Assembly: GCA_009746045.1 (NCBI GenBank)
Contig: RPFO01000253.1
Location: 4,658,332-4,722,331, forward strand
Length of the DNA: 64,000 nt
Direction: 5' to 3'
From: Mesostigma viride
Taxonomy: Eukaryota > Streptophyta > Mesostigmatophyceae > Mesostigmatales > Mesostigmataceae
Position 1 is the stretch's first letter. The number at the start of each line of letters is the position of its first letter. The translations under genes and the position numbers were made by a program. Below the pieces are notes generated by a model. It had not been told where the DNA came from. It saw nothing but the letters and a program-made list of their open reading frames with translations, and did no database searches. Shown one piece after another: positions 1 through 9,543 of the stretch.

Positions 1-124
1 TACTGGTACAGCCTTGAGTACAGTAATAATTCCAGTACCCTGCCAGTACAGTAATAATTCACCGGGAAGTTCTTAGCCGCCAGCATTATTTTCGCGCTTA
101 CGATCAACTGCCCCCTTCCGGGCG

Positions 125-584
125 ATAATTGACGCTATTTGGCGAGAACCCGGTCCACGGTAGCAGAAAGGTACCTTTTGGCGAATTAATTATTTTTTTG
201 CCCAAAATGTATCGGATTCCGACCGATTTCGACCCCAATCTTCCATTTTGGACCAAGGTTCGGCTTTTTCATGGCAGATCCTGACTCCCCTCACCGAGAT
301 CTATCGATTGCGCTACTTAAACTTGAGATCAGACCACCCTACCTCGTACTTGCCATACTCGACTTTGGCTTACTTGGCGTAAGAGAATGACGTCAGAGCC
401 ATTTTTGCCAGTCTCGTAACAAGTCTATCACCTGGTCGGAAAAGGACTTTCAACTACCCGAGGGCAGATTTGGAGTTCCCTTGGAGAGATCTGTCGATTG
501 CGCTAGTCAAATTTAATTTTGGGGTCGATCTCCGAGGCCCAGTTTCCTTGCGTGGACCGGGTTCTCGCCAATAGCGTCAATTAT
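125..584. mobile_element. MITE-like element with 34-35 bp terminal inverted repeats
   Basis: The left arm (125-159, beginning ATAATTGACGCTATTTGG) is the reverse complement of the right arm (551-584) apart from one base missing from an A/T run. The roughly 390 bp between them have no convincing ORF but hold two diverged copies of a module ending GATCT-TCGATTGCGCTA (about 270-315 and 460-510). Length, matched termini and lack of coding capacity fit a non-autonomous DNA transposon. I could not fix a target-site duplication, so the superfamily is open. Confidence 0.75.
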
Positions 585-1386
585 GTCGATATATATTTTT
601 GTTTTTCATATAGTTGGATATGTGCGATGCAAATTTGCTAGCAAAAGGCTGCATCTGGACCCGCAGCTGTGGACAAAACGCATACACATATATACATGTC
701 GAAGCAACGGCGGGGCATGTCGGAATTCTTCTCCGGATTTTTCTCGTTGCAAATAGAATCCGTTGAATAAATGATTGGGGCGGAGGCGAGTCGGGAGTGG
801 AGTTGAGTGCTGCCTGGATATTGGACTAGCACGATCCCGGACTTTGTGTTGCGTCTACTGTCGGTCTTGGACAATTAGTCCTTGGCTTCTCTCCCACTGC
901 TGGAGCACTACTAAATTCTGCCTTGCGCTTACCATCCGCGTCTCAATGAATTATACCCATGTTTGAGGCTTAGGCGAATTTCCTGCGCGTATCGTAGCGG
1001 TGCCTGTGCAGTTGTTCGTAACGTAATCTAATTACGTGCCTCGCCGAATTAAGCCTTGTGCAGCGTTTAGTAGCTGGAATGTGCACGGTGAGTGATTGGT
1101 AGAGATACGGCTCCTGTAGCGCTGCGCAGAGCGCATGCGGCGCCAATGCCCATCAATAAAATTAATCGAATCAATTAATGCGCATGGCCCAGTCCATCTC
1201 GGAAAAGCTCTGCGTCCCAGAGGATGCTATCGTCCACCGGTAAGCATCGAGCAAACTGAGAGTCTAACCCCGAATTTTGTGTTATACCGCTTCGGACAAT
1301 GCTGCAAGTTTTTATTTTCTCATGTGGGCAATAACACAGATGCTTGGCCTTTGCAAGCCACGTGGCACACTATGCTCCCTCGACAG

Positions 1387-1676
1387 GATGAAAGGGCAGA
1401 AAGAGGCGTACCTGCTCACGTCCATCTCCAACACGGCCAAGCTGCTGGAACAGCTGCTGAGTCACTATGAGGCGTTAGCACCCCGTTCCAAGGTCGGTAA
1501 CACTGTTTATAACGCCTGATATCTATCTATCGAATATAAAATTTGACTGTTTATGAGGCGGTAGCACCCCGCGGCTGCAAGGTTGGTCGCTAGGGCGCAA
1601 CTGCCTGTGCCCTCCCCTTGAGTCTACACACACAGATTCACACTCACCCGCTCACTCACTCGCTCGCTGGCACGCG

Positions 1677-1715
<39 letters not shown>

Positions 1716-4700
1716 ATGCAACACACAATGCATATCAGTTTCTTTTCAGGAATGGAGGCGCGATGCAGGGCGCAGATAACCTAAGAGCTTCTCAAGAAGC
1801 ATGTTTTGTATAGCTTGCCTTTCGTGCTGCCCAGGCATTGCTATCAACATCAATGTACCCTTCCATATCGTGGCCGCTCTTATGCTTGCGTTTGCCATGC
1901 TGTCTTCGTCCGTTGGGTCACTGGACTGTAACGTTGAGTCACTATATCAGGCGCTCCAGCGCACGTGGGAGTCGCTTTGGCTGGCCAAAGACCTGATGAT
2001 GCATGCAGCGCTGCCACTTGTCGGTGCGTCCCTCTGATACTGCCTTACCCACAAAATGTTTTGGAGGGCTGCCATGATGGTTATGGGATTGCCGTGCAAT
2101 GTTAGGATGGACAGGATGGTTGTAGGGCAGCGCCATGATGGTTATATTGGGTCGTCATGATGGTTATAGGTTGCCGTGATGGCTGTAGGGTTGCCGTGGT
2201 TTCCAAGGGTATGAAGCGCTAAGCGGCTTGCTTCTCTGCAGCATAGCTACCTTATTATTCTACATCTCATACTAGCTGATCCTCTGGGCTGGGGTGCACA
2301 CGCGCTATTTCGGGATTGCATTCACGCTGGGCACTGAAACCGCAGGCACTGTTCCATGGACCTGAATGCCATTGTGTGTGCTGTGTGTGTATATGTGTGT
2401 ATGTGTGTGGTGGGTGGGTGGGTGGGTGTGCGTGGGGGGGGGGGGGGGCGCTGAATGTGTATGTTTTCTTTGGCCTGACGCTGGCACAGGTCAGGCGATG
2501 TCAGACAACAACAACGCGCGTGCCTTGCTCATGGAGCGCATTGATGAAGCGCTGGTGTCCCTGCAGGTGCGTCGCCTTTGGCCATGCAGGAATGCTTAGA
2601 GCATGAGCAGTGCCAGTAGCCAGCATTGCTTGCCGACAAGTGACTCCGTGTGAGGGGATTCGGCGACATAAACGGGATTTGTGTAGACGTACCATGATCT
2701 TCACGTAGTTGACGTTGAAATGACGTTCTTGAAGACATGGTGTTACACTATCTACAACGTGTTTCTTGAGACCGCGTGTACGAGTTACATGCACACTGTG
2801 TCATCCGTATGCACGAGTTATATGCACGCCTGAGGTCTCATCAGCGTAAAGTCATGATGTGTTATTCAAGATTTTTGCAGAGGCTTTGGCAGGTAAGTTC
2901 TAAGGATGCCACAGAATTATACGGAGTCCCATTCGTTGGTGACACAGGCATACAACTCGTTGTTTAGTCCAATCAGAAGTCGCGTCAGGCAGCAGTGTCA
3001 GAAAGTTTTTTCCGCGTGCAAGGCCAGTTGTGAATCTGAAGTAGAACGGACAGGAAATGGGATATTTTTGTCCGAGCTAAATCCGATTAGCTTTGGTCTT
3101 GGGTCTGAAATGGTCCGCCGTCCGCGCCCGTCGCTGACCGCCGCGGTCACAAGCGGTCACGAAACCCTTACGTTTTGTTTTGTGCGGGTTTGCTCGTCTC
3201 CTGCCAAAGCTAAAGCTTCTGCGAAAACTTTCTATTACGTCGATGCAGATGGGGTAGCACAGTCAGCTCATGGGTGCATTTGGATGTTTTGCCTTCGGTT
3301 TCTTGGGCGTACCCAGAGTATGGGAGAGCGGCTGGGGTCGTACTGCGAGGCAAACGAAGGCCTCGTCCAGGTAAGCGGCTCCCTGTCCATCCCACGGTTT
3401 CGGGCCTGCTATCTTTGATGTTGTATCTGATGTACTTTATTACGCGATGGGTTATCGTCCCTCCCATGCAAAGGGCATGGTTTTGGGGAAGCCTCATGCT
3501 GAGGGAAAGGCACTTCTCTTATACATGGCTCTTAAGTGGCAAGAATGACCCACCCACAATTATATAGCTGTCTGTGACCCACCCACCATTTTATTGCTGT
3601 CTATGACCCACCCACCATCAAACTGCTATTATATGACCCACCCACCATTACATAGCTAAAGTGTTGCACGTCGACCCCATCTCAACCCAGCTTGTTGGCT
3701 TCCGGACATGCAGGTGGCAAATACGAGCCGCCCACTGCTGCATCACTACACCGTCCATGTCACATGCGTGTCCATGTCCATGTGGCGCGTCGCTCGGTAA
3801 CCACGTGCGAGCCCAGGTGGTTGATTTCTTAGCTGTTGACTGCAATACTGATGGCAATGTAAGGGGTTAAGCGACTCTATTGTTGTTAGCTAACATATAA
3901 TGCCTTGACCGCGTAAGTGCCTCGCAGGAGCTCGTGTGATGCCATACTTGCACTTGTGCTAAGTCGCTCTGTGCCCGCTCCTGATCATGCGTTGTTCACT
4001 TGCAGGAGCTCTAGTGGGGGGTCGTGGTGATGCCATTACTGCGATGCATTTGACTTTCCGTCGCAACCTTATGGTCTTACCATGGCACTTGCAGGAACTC
4101 CAGTTGGAGCCATCACAGCCACCGAAGCTGAAGCTGCTGGTTGCGGAGAAAGCGTTCCAGTTGAGTTCACTGTGGGATGGGGCATGCTTGCTCAAGACCC
4201 TGCTGAAACGTCTCGGGAGTCTTGCCTAGTTCCTGTCCATAACGCCACGGATAACTCTCTTGGGCGAATTTGGTCCATGGACACCAGCACCCACATTCGT
4301 TTTTCAGCGCCATGGGTGCGCCAATCTGCATGTGCATACGAAGGTATGGAATAGGTCAAGGTCGGGATGTTGGGAGATCATTGAACCCTCACCCTTGTGA
4401 CCTGCTTCTATTCGAATGAGATAGCCTGCTTTCTAGTTATATTTTGTTGCCTGGCATCTGGCAATCCGAAGCCATGCCTGAACAACTGGGGTCAATTTCC
4501 ACGGTTCTGGCCCAGCTTCCTCCCTCTCCACACAGGTCATTGGCCTTATGCCCCCCTGTACGCCCTCTGCCTAAAACATATGACCTGGTATGGAACCATG
4601 TCTGCGCGGTTTAACACCAGTCACGGCAATGATGCAGGATAGTCAGTTGGTAGCCCGTTGGGAAAGGATAAAATCTCCAGCCTTGTCAGGAAAGGTCAAG

Positions 4701-6948
4701 ACACCACTGACTGAACCCTAAACCCTAAACCCTTAACCCCTAACCCTTAATTAACCTTAAACCCTAAGCCCTAACTGGCCAAGTCAAGCATGCTTTAGAG
4801 GGGATTTGACACCTACCATGTCTAGAGGTTGATGCTAGCTGGCTGTGCCAAGAGCCACCGTCTTATGCAAGCTCCCCCTCCCTTGGATCCTCACATAGAC
4901 CTCTTATGGGCGTCAACTGAGGTTCCTCTGTCTTGATGGGGCACGTTGACAGAATGCAACAGCACCGTGGGCGCCTTGGTTGTAAACTGGTGGGGAGAGC
5001 AGTGATACACAGTGGTCTGTTTACAGCTCAAAGGATTTTACTGCTCAAAGGAAGCCCTGGTGATATCCAGTAGGGAGATCCAGACCGCCGACCGGCCAAT
5101 TTTTCCACTTACAAGACAACAGCACACTTCCTGAAACAGTAATGTGTTATTAGATCAAGAAGGCAGAATTTCTGCACCTGAAAGGGCGGCCCACCGTTCG
5201 GGTCAAAAAGCGCGCATGTCGCATGCAGAGAGGCAACAAATTTATCCTACTACAACACAACAGGGGGGGTGGAATGACATGACCCTTGAACCAAGGAGTC
5301 TGTACGGTGTGCAGTGATTTGGAAGCAAACTCTTCAGAGGGTACGCCCTGGACCAGTAAGTCGAGATTGCGGAGCCTCCGCTCATTATGAATCATGCACA
5401 CATGCATTCGTTACTCTGGTATACGCTAACAGTCTTACCAGCGTAGTTGTAAGTATCTTCGCTTTTTGCTACTCTGGTGGTGTGCGCTAATAATCTTACA
5501 TCTGGTATGCACGTCATACGTTTTGCATGCAATCATGCGTGCGTGCGGTTGCACAGGGCTGGGCTGGAGAGAGAACTCATCTCACGAATCAACGCGCTCC
5601 TGGCTGGCCAAAGCCTCCAAGATCTTAGGTGCATTTGCCTGTTTGGCGCTTATCTGAAAATAGATGGCAGTTGTGATTCCCATTGATTTTTGCATGGATG
5701 CTTCTTTGAGCCCGTGTGAGCGGAGTCCATCCCAGCTGAAAGGGTTAATTAGCTTTTAGTTCACTGTGGTTAGTGCGCTGGTCAGCTGGTAAGCTTGTCA
5801 GAAGAATGCCCGAAGGGACTGATGTCTCCAGCGGTGCTTTGGGGTGTGGTTTTGTGCACACATGTTTTTCATGCAAAGAGTGCTTGAAGAGTAGAATGAA
5901 GCAGCCGATCGGATCCTTCTTTGAAGTGTCTACTCTCCATATTTGCCCCTCTCTGTCCCCAGCAAGGTTTCCTTTGGCATGCACTAGTGTGTTGTAGTCT
6001 TTGAGGGTCCCATCGTGTGTTGGCTGAACAACTGAACGAGCCAATGGCTGCGTTGCTGCTTGCCTCTTGTTGCATGTGTGCGTGTCTCTGTGTCCGTGTG
6101 TGCCTTCTTGCCTGTGTGGTGTCGCATGCGCCTGTGATGCATGCGCCTGGTCATGCTCATTCTTCCGCCACTCTCCGGACGCACATCTGTCTCTGGCGGG
6201 GGCGTCCATCCCTCAGCTCTTTGAGGGACTTCTCTGCAGAACTTGAGATGAAACTATTGAACGTTCTGTAGCGGGAAACAAGGCGGCAGCTTTGGTTGCC
6301 AAGCATTTAGTACTTTGCTCCTGCAAGTGCTGCTCACTTTAGGGGTGCGGCAACAATCACTGCAGTGATTGCCGCTGGGTCTAAGGCTTATGAATGTTTT
6401 ACAATGAGGATGACCTGCATGATCACATGCAGCAGGGTCCTGTGTGGCATCTTTGGCTGGCCTTGTAGCTCAATATTTTGGGTTTGTGCCTGAAGCTGGG
6501 TCCAGGAGCTCCCATGCTGAAGGGCGGAGTGTGGCCCCATCCAAGCACCATGTGGGACGGTAGTCCCTTTCTGTTTAGTATCAAGGGGGTGCGGGGCATT
6601 GTTCTGAAGTTCTTAAGTACTGTTATCCAGTTACTGGGGACCTTAACCCTCGATCCCCGGACCTCTTGAATGCGACAGCTTCGCCTCTGGCCCTGTGAAG
6701 TGAGACACAGCACTTGCTGGCCCTTGACACTCATTCGAATTTTTTGGGGGATGGCATTGGTGTAGTTTCTCTTCGTGTCATTATTGTGCATGAGGGTGCA
6801 TGGATTGATGAATATTATTGACATAAGTAAGTACTTGCATGTCATGTGCATGGGCATGCCACAGGAGCAGCTAGTAGAGGACATGGAAGGCCTAGGCCTC
6901 TCCGCGATTTGGAAAAAGATCATGGACACGGCCAAGTGGGATCAGGTT
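1387..6948 (+). CDS. unrecognised multi-exon gene region, helical protein
   Basis: I do not recognise this gene. Several short open blocks on the + strand are bounded by plausible AG acceptors and GT donors and translate to ordinary, charged, helix-prone protein rather than repeat. Candidates are about 1387-1492 (MKGQKEAYLL..., after CGACAG), about 1950-2020 (after TATATCAG), about 2490-2565 (MSDNNNARALLMERI..., ending CTGCAG|GT), about 4095-4229, about 5557-5624 (GLERELISRINALLAGQSL), about 6208-6250, and 6862-6945 (EQLVEDMEGLGL...). Reading frames differ between blocks, as expected if introns separate them, but I could not assemble one continuous phase-consistent model. The introns contain minisatellites. 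The region could be one gene for a helical complex subunit, two genes, or a decayed gene. Exon boundaries are approximate. Confidence 0.35.
1466..1590 (+). repeat. local duplication around an exon end
   Basis: The exon-end sequence TATGAGGCGTTAGCACCCCG at about 1466-1485, with the following AAGGTCGGT, recurs in diverged form at about 1551-1588 (TATGAGGCGGTAGCACCCCG then AAGGTTGGT). The copy lies in the putative intron and looks like a short tandem segmental duplication that also copied the donor region. Confidence 0.6.
1678..1715 (+). repeat. poly-C tract
   Basis: Uninterrupted run of about 38 cytosines. Homopolymers of this length are often mis-sized in assemblies. Confidence 0.95.
2070..2205 (+). 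repeat. minisatellite, degenerate GCCATGATGGTTATAGG units
   Basis: Five to six diverged copies of a roughly 20-bp unit of the form TGCCGTGATGGTTATAGGG in tandem, in a putative intron. Confidence 0.6.
2378..2448 (+). repeat. GT/GGGT low-complexity tract
   Basis: GTGTGTATATG, then GTGGGTGGGTGGGTGG, then a run of G. ORFs read through it on both strands are repeat translations. Confidence 0.85.
3545..3655 (+). repeat. 33-bp minisatellite (TGACCCACCCACCAT)
   Basis: Four imperfect tandem copies of a roughly 33-bp unit containing ATGACCCACCCACCA followed by TTATAGCTGTC or similar. Confidence 0.75.
4714..4776 (+). repeat. interstitial telomere-like repeat (CCCTAAA)n, degenerate
   Basis: AACCCTAAACCCTAAACCC followed by diverged CCTTAACCCCTAACCC units. 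CCCTAAA / TTTAGGG is the plant and green-alga type telomere unit. Only about two units are perfect, and unique sequence lies on both sides, so this is an internal remnant or a repair-inserted telomere patch, not a chromosome end. Confidence 0.7.
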
Positions 6949-6959
6949 CTTAATTAATT

Positions 6960-7180
6960 TACACGTAACTGCGCCACGTGAGCATCAGTCATAAGCTTTT
7001 TGCCTTTGCACCGTGTGCAGTTCTTGGACGTTTGGAATCATGGCATGGCTAACGTAATGACTGACTAGCTAGACCTTTTCAGTGGTTTTCCATTTGCGGG
7101 TATTTCCTCGTAAATGGTGGGAGAGCGATCGCAGCAATGGTGCTCACCACTAGACACTCCCGGCCAGTTAGGCTCGAAAC
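6960..7180. other. no recognisable feature
   Basis: Spacer between the unrecognised gene region and the first SINE. I see no convincing coding block, RNA gene or repeat here. Confidence 0.5.
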
Positions 7181-7202
7181 ATACACCCTGATCAAGCATG
7201 CT

Positions 7203-7531
7203 CAGCCCGTCTCACGTTGCGAGACTGAACAAGTCTCGCGTGCAGACACGTGTGTAGTACTCCTACACACAGATCTCGAGTGATTTATCTAGTACCAAAT
7301 CCGAAAGGCTTGCATCACTCCCCGGACAGGAGAACTTTTGCGGATGACTGTAGGTGTAAGTTGGCGATGCCATGGTAACCGGAGACGTCCGTCCTATAGT
7401 CAGCAAAATTGGTGCGAGAGGTCCCCAGTTCGATTCCGGTCGGATTCATTTGCAGATCGCGTTTTTCCGCGTTTTCCGCGGCCCGGCACTGAACGCAAAT
7501 GGTTTTCACCTTTGCGGAGTGCCTGATCAGA
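7203..7531 (+). mobile_element. tRNA-like SINE, copy 1, 5'-truncated, with 22-bp target duplication
   Basis: The element is flanked by a perfect 22-bp direct repeat beginning ATACACCCTGATC (7181-7202 and 7532-7553), a length typical of target-primed reverse transcription. Inside is a Pol III-like module. TCCGTCC (7388-7394) can pair with GGTCGGA (7438-7444), an A-box-like TAGTCAGCAAAATTGG begins at 7397, and a B box GTTCGATTCC lies at 7428-7437. The anticodon arm is missing, so it is not a tRNA gene. Hairpins GCGAGACTgaacAAGTCTCGC (about 7219) and CGCG-TTTTCCGCG repeats (about 7457-7481) flank the module. Five more copies at 50.9-56.9 kb run in the opposite orientation, and some extend further 5'. 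Confidence 0.8.
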
Positions 7532-7599
7532 ATACACCCTGATCAAGCATGCTGTTTCCGGCCCCACCATCTAGGTCATCTAGTAGCTCTACACGTAAG

Positions 7600-8499
7600 T
7601 GTTACGTCGCGTAACAATTCGTTGTAGTTACGGACGTAAATTAGGTCTTTTGCCTCTGTCGTTCCTAGGTTTACGTGTAGTTTATACTGGGACACTGTTG
7701 TCCTCATAACAGTACCGTGGTGCATTGGATGCTTTTGGGCGTCGCGCCGCGTACTTTATTAGTGGTCCTTATCCTTCGGGCCGCCACCCGTGGACTTTTC
7801 GTGATAGACTCGGCATGGACATGTGCTACACTAGACGTGACGGGCTCACCCCCGGGCAGCCTCCTGGTTTGTCTGTAATATGGAGGCAGATGGTGCGCAA
7901 GGATAGATGGCAAGTAGTGATGAAGGAGACCACCCCCAAGCCTGTGGGGGCTCCGCGTGTGACCAAGTATGGCATTCATAGCGATTCGGGCCGCGGTGCC
8001 CACACCCCTGTAACTAGGACCTAGATAGCTTATACCATCCATTCCATCCCATGTTCCCCTCCCACTGAGGACTTATGCTCACGTGACGCAGTCACGTGTC
8101 TATTAATTAATTAATTAATCCTTCGGGCAGAATGTAGTGGACCAGCGTGCATCTGTACATTTGTAGGCGAGGGCCAGGTCGGCCCGAGCATGCTGGACCG
8201 TTGGTGATCATTTATGCACGTTCTACCCCTCGTGTTGGCACTCGGCGTGTGTTAAATGAATTAACACATATAGGCTTGGGTCATGGCAGTGTAGTTGTGT
8301 TTCCTTCCTCTATTCCTGGAGTAAACGGGTTTGTGTAAATGGCTTATGGCGTATTATAGCAATACATACGTGAATGCATTGAGATCTGGATCGTCTCGTT
8401 CGTCTTTCGCTAGGGGATTAAGTAGAGGTGGCCTGACTAGTTTAGGTAGCGTTAGGCCAGGTAGAGGTAGAGGTGGTGGTAGAAGTTTAGGACGTAACA
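7600..8499 (+). repeat. 5' LTR of the Ty3/gypsy element (split by a LINE fragment)
   Basis: Starts TGTTACGTCGCG and ends GGACGTAACA, an inverted TG...CA pair. The matching 3' LTR is 42496-42930 plus 49973-50084. Without the LINE insertion it is about 553 bp. Over about 434 comparable bases the two LTRs differ at three positions that I could see, all transitions, plus a 12-bp length difference near the 3' end and six extra bases (CATGTG) in the 3' copy. Flanking bases are GTAAG (7595-7599) and GTAAT (50085-50089), a probable 5-bp target duplication with one change. Confidence 0.88.
7781..8117 (+). mobile_element. LINE family 1, 3' fragment inserted in the 5' LTR
   Basis: Matches the 3' end of the LINE at 53349-54486. 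It encodes the last part of the ORF (from RHPWTFRDRLGMDMCYTRR, ending HTPVTRT-stop at 8023), then a short 3' UTR with the palindrome CACGTGACgcaGTCACGTG and a TTAATTAA tail. It is flanked by ATCCTTCGGG at 7771-7780 and 8118-8127. The homologous 3' LTR at 42661-42690 shows the unoccupied site with one copy of that 10-mer. Confidence 0.92.
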
Positions 8500-8500
8500 A

Positions 8501-8518
8501 TGGTTCCGGAGGAACTTT
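8501..8518 (+). promoter_or_regulatory. primer-binding site of the Ty3/gypsy element
   Basis: TGGTTCCGGAGGAACTTT begins one base after the LTR end. A TGG start complementary to a tRNA CCA end, directly after an LTR, is the expected primer-binding site. The tRNA species was not identified. Confidence 0.65.
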
Positions 8519-9030
8519 CGTAGGTAGAGAGCGAGACGACGATCCCTTGTCACATACGCCTTTGCAACAACCCTTCCGCGTCCAGGGAAACGAAGACGAC
8601 ACCTACTTGACAGGTAATGGGCGGGTCGCCTTCAAGCTGGGAGAGTAGTGCTGCCCGGTTTGGGACACGCTCTGCCTAGATGCTAGACCTGCTCGTAGCG
8701 GAAAAATCCTTTTATAGATAGCTCCTTCGCTTTGTTAGATAGCTCCTTCGCTTTGTTTTCCTGCGTATGGTTGCTTCCTGTCGTAGATAGAGGATAATTG
8801 TTCGGTTCGGCAATAGTGGGACGATTAGCGTCGTAGTAGACTACACCTTTTCCTTCGTGCTGCTGTTTATTAGACGGCCGCACCCGCAGAGATACTGGGT
8901 CGCTGATTTTAGGACGAGCGCTGGACTATTGCCGCCCTCGTGCTGCTTTCGGTGCTCCAGATAACCCAGCTAAGTCGCCTACTCCTTCTACTTCTAGCGT
9001 GACGTCACAAGACCAACCAGGTGCGTTACC
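8519..9030 (+). other. Ty3/gypsy 5' leader
   Basis: Untranslated leader between the primer-binding site and the first ORF. It holds a perfect tandem duplication of a roughly 23-bp unit, TAGATAGCTCCTTCGCTTTG (about 8714-8757). No long ORF seems meaningful here. Confidence 0.6.
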
Positions 9031-9423
9031 ATGAGCCAGCGGCGTGCTTTTACTGCTCCTTCCCATTCTTCCAGCGATAATAGCTTAGCCAAATATTACG
9101 TAGTGATTACGCCTCAATGGTCCGCCATTTTCCTTTCTTGGTCAGATGCTAGGAAGATAGTTCAGAACCGTATATATAACGTAGTTAGGTATAAGAAATT
9201 TGTGACCTTTGAAGAAGCTCAGCAGTTCCTTATAGACCATAGTGAATCAGATTTAGGCCTACATGTACGTTCTATTCCTCATGGTCGTCCTCCCGTGGAA
9301 TCCCTAGTCTTTGCTACCCCTCCTTCTTCTCCCCCTAGACGGGCTGCATCCTCATCTAGCTCAGATACTCCTCTCACCTTAGAGTTTGGTTCCCTATCCA
9401 TTACCGTGGCTAAAAAGGATTGA
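9031..9423 (+). CDS. small ORF with RNase H1 hybrid-binding / viroplasmin-like domain, upstream of gag
   Basis: A 130-residue intact ORF between the 5' LTR and gag. Residues 22-67 fit the small domain shared by RNase H1 N-termini and caulimovirus viroplasmin (Cauli_VI): YYVV at 22-25, an aromatic/aliphatic IFLSW strand with W37, then RYKKF (K55, K56) and TFEEAQQFL at 59-67. W and the KK pair are the nucleic-acid-contacting positions in RNase H1 hybrid-binding domains. The C-terminus (85-115) is Pro/Ser-rich linker. No RNase H catalytic domain is attached; the element's own RNase H is in pol at 20626-20936. The inferred role is binding of RNA/DNA hybrid or packaging of the element RNA. A stand-alone ORF at this position is unusual for a Ty3/gypsy element. 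It starts at the ATG at 9031, in a CCATGAG context. Confidence 0.7.
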   Translation: MSQRRAFTAPSHSSSDNSLAKYYVVITPQWSAIFLSWSDARKIVQNRIYNVVRYKKFVTFEEAQQFLIDHSESDLGLHVRSIPHGRPPVESLVFATPPSSPPRRAASSSSSDTPLTLEFGSLSITVAKKD

Positions 9424-9543
9424 TTTTAATTGTTTTCTTTGCTTAAGACATTCAAGGTTTTTCCTTTTGCCTTCATTGCTAAGTTAGATTCCTATCCTTT
9501 TCTTAAGGCAACTTTCATTGTTTTTCTTTTTAATTAATTAAAC
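9424..9543 (+). other. T-rich spacer between the first ORF and gag
   Basis: 120 bp of TTTTCTTT-rich sequence ending TTAATTAATTAAAC just before the gag ATG. It could be an internal leader for gag translation, but nothing specific can be identified. Confidence 0.4.

Noticed and set aside
4714-4776. Chromosome end (telomere)
   Set aside because: Only two perfect units, with unique sequence on both sides.
7388-7447. tRNA gene (proline-like TGCGAGAGGTCCC and GTTCGATTCC)
   Set aside because: No anticodon arm, imperfect T stem and acceptor, and six copies with transposon-like flanks. It is a SINE module.
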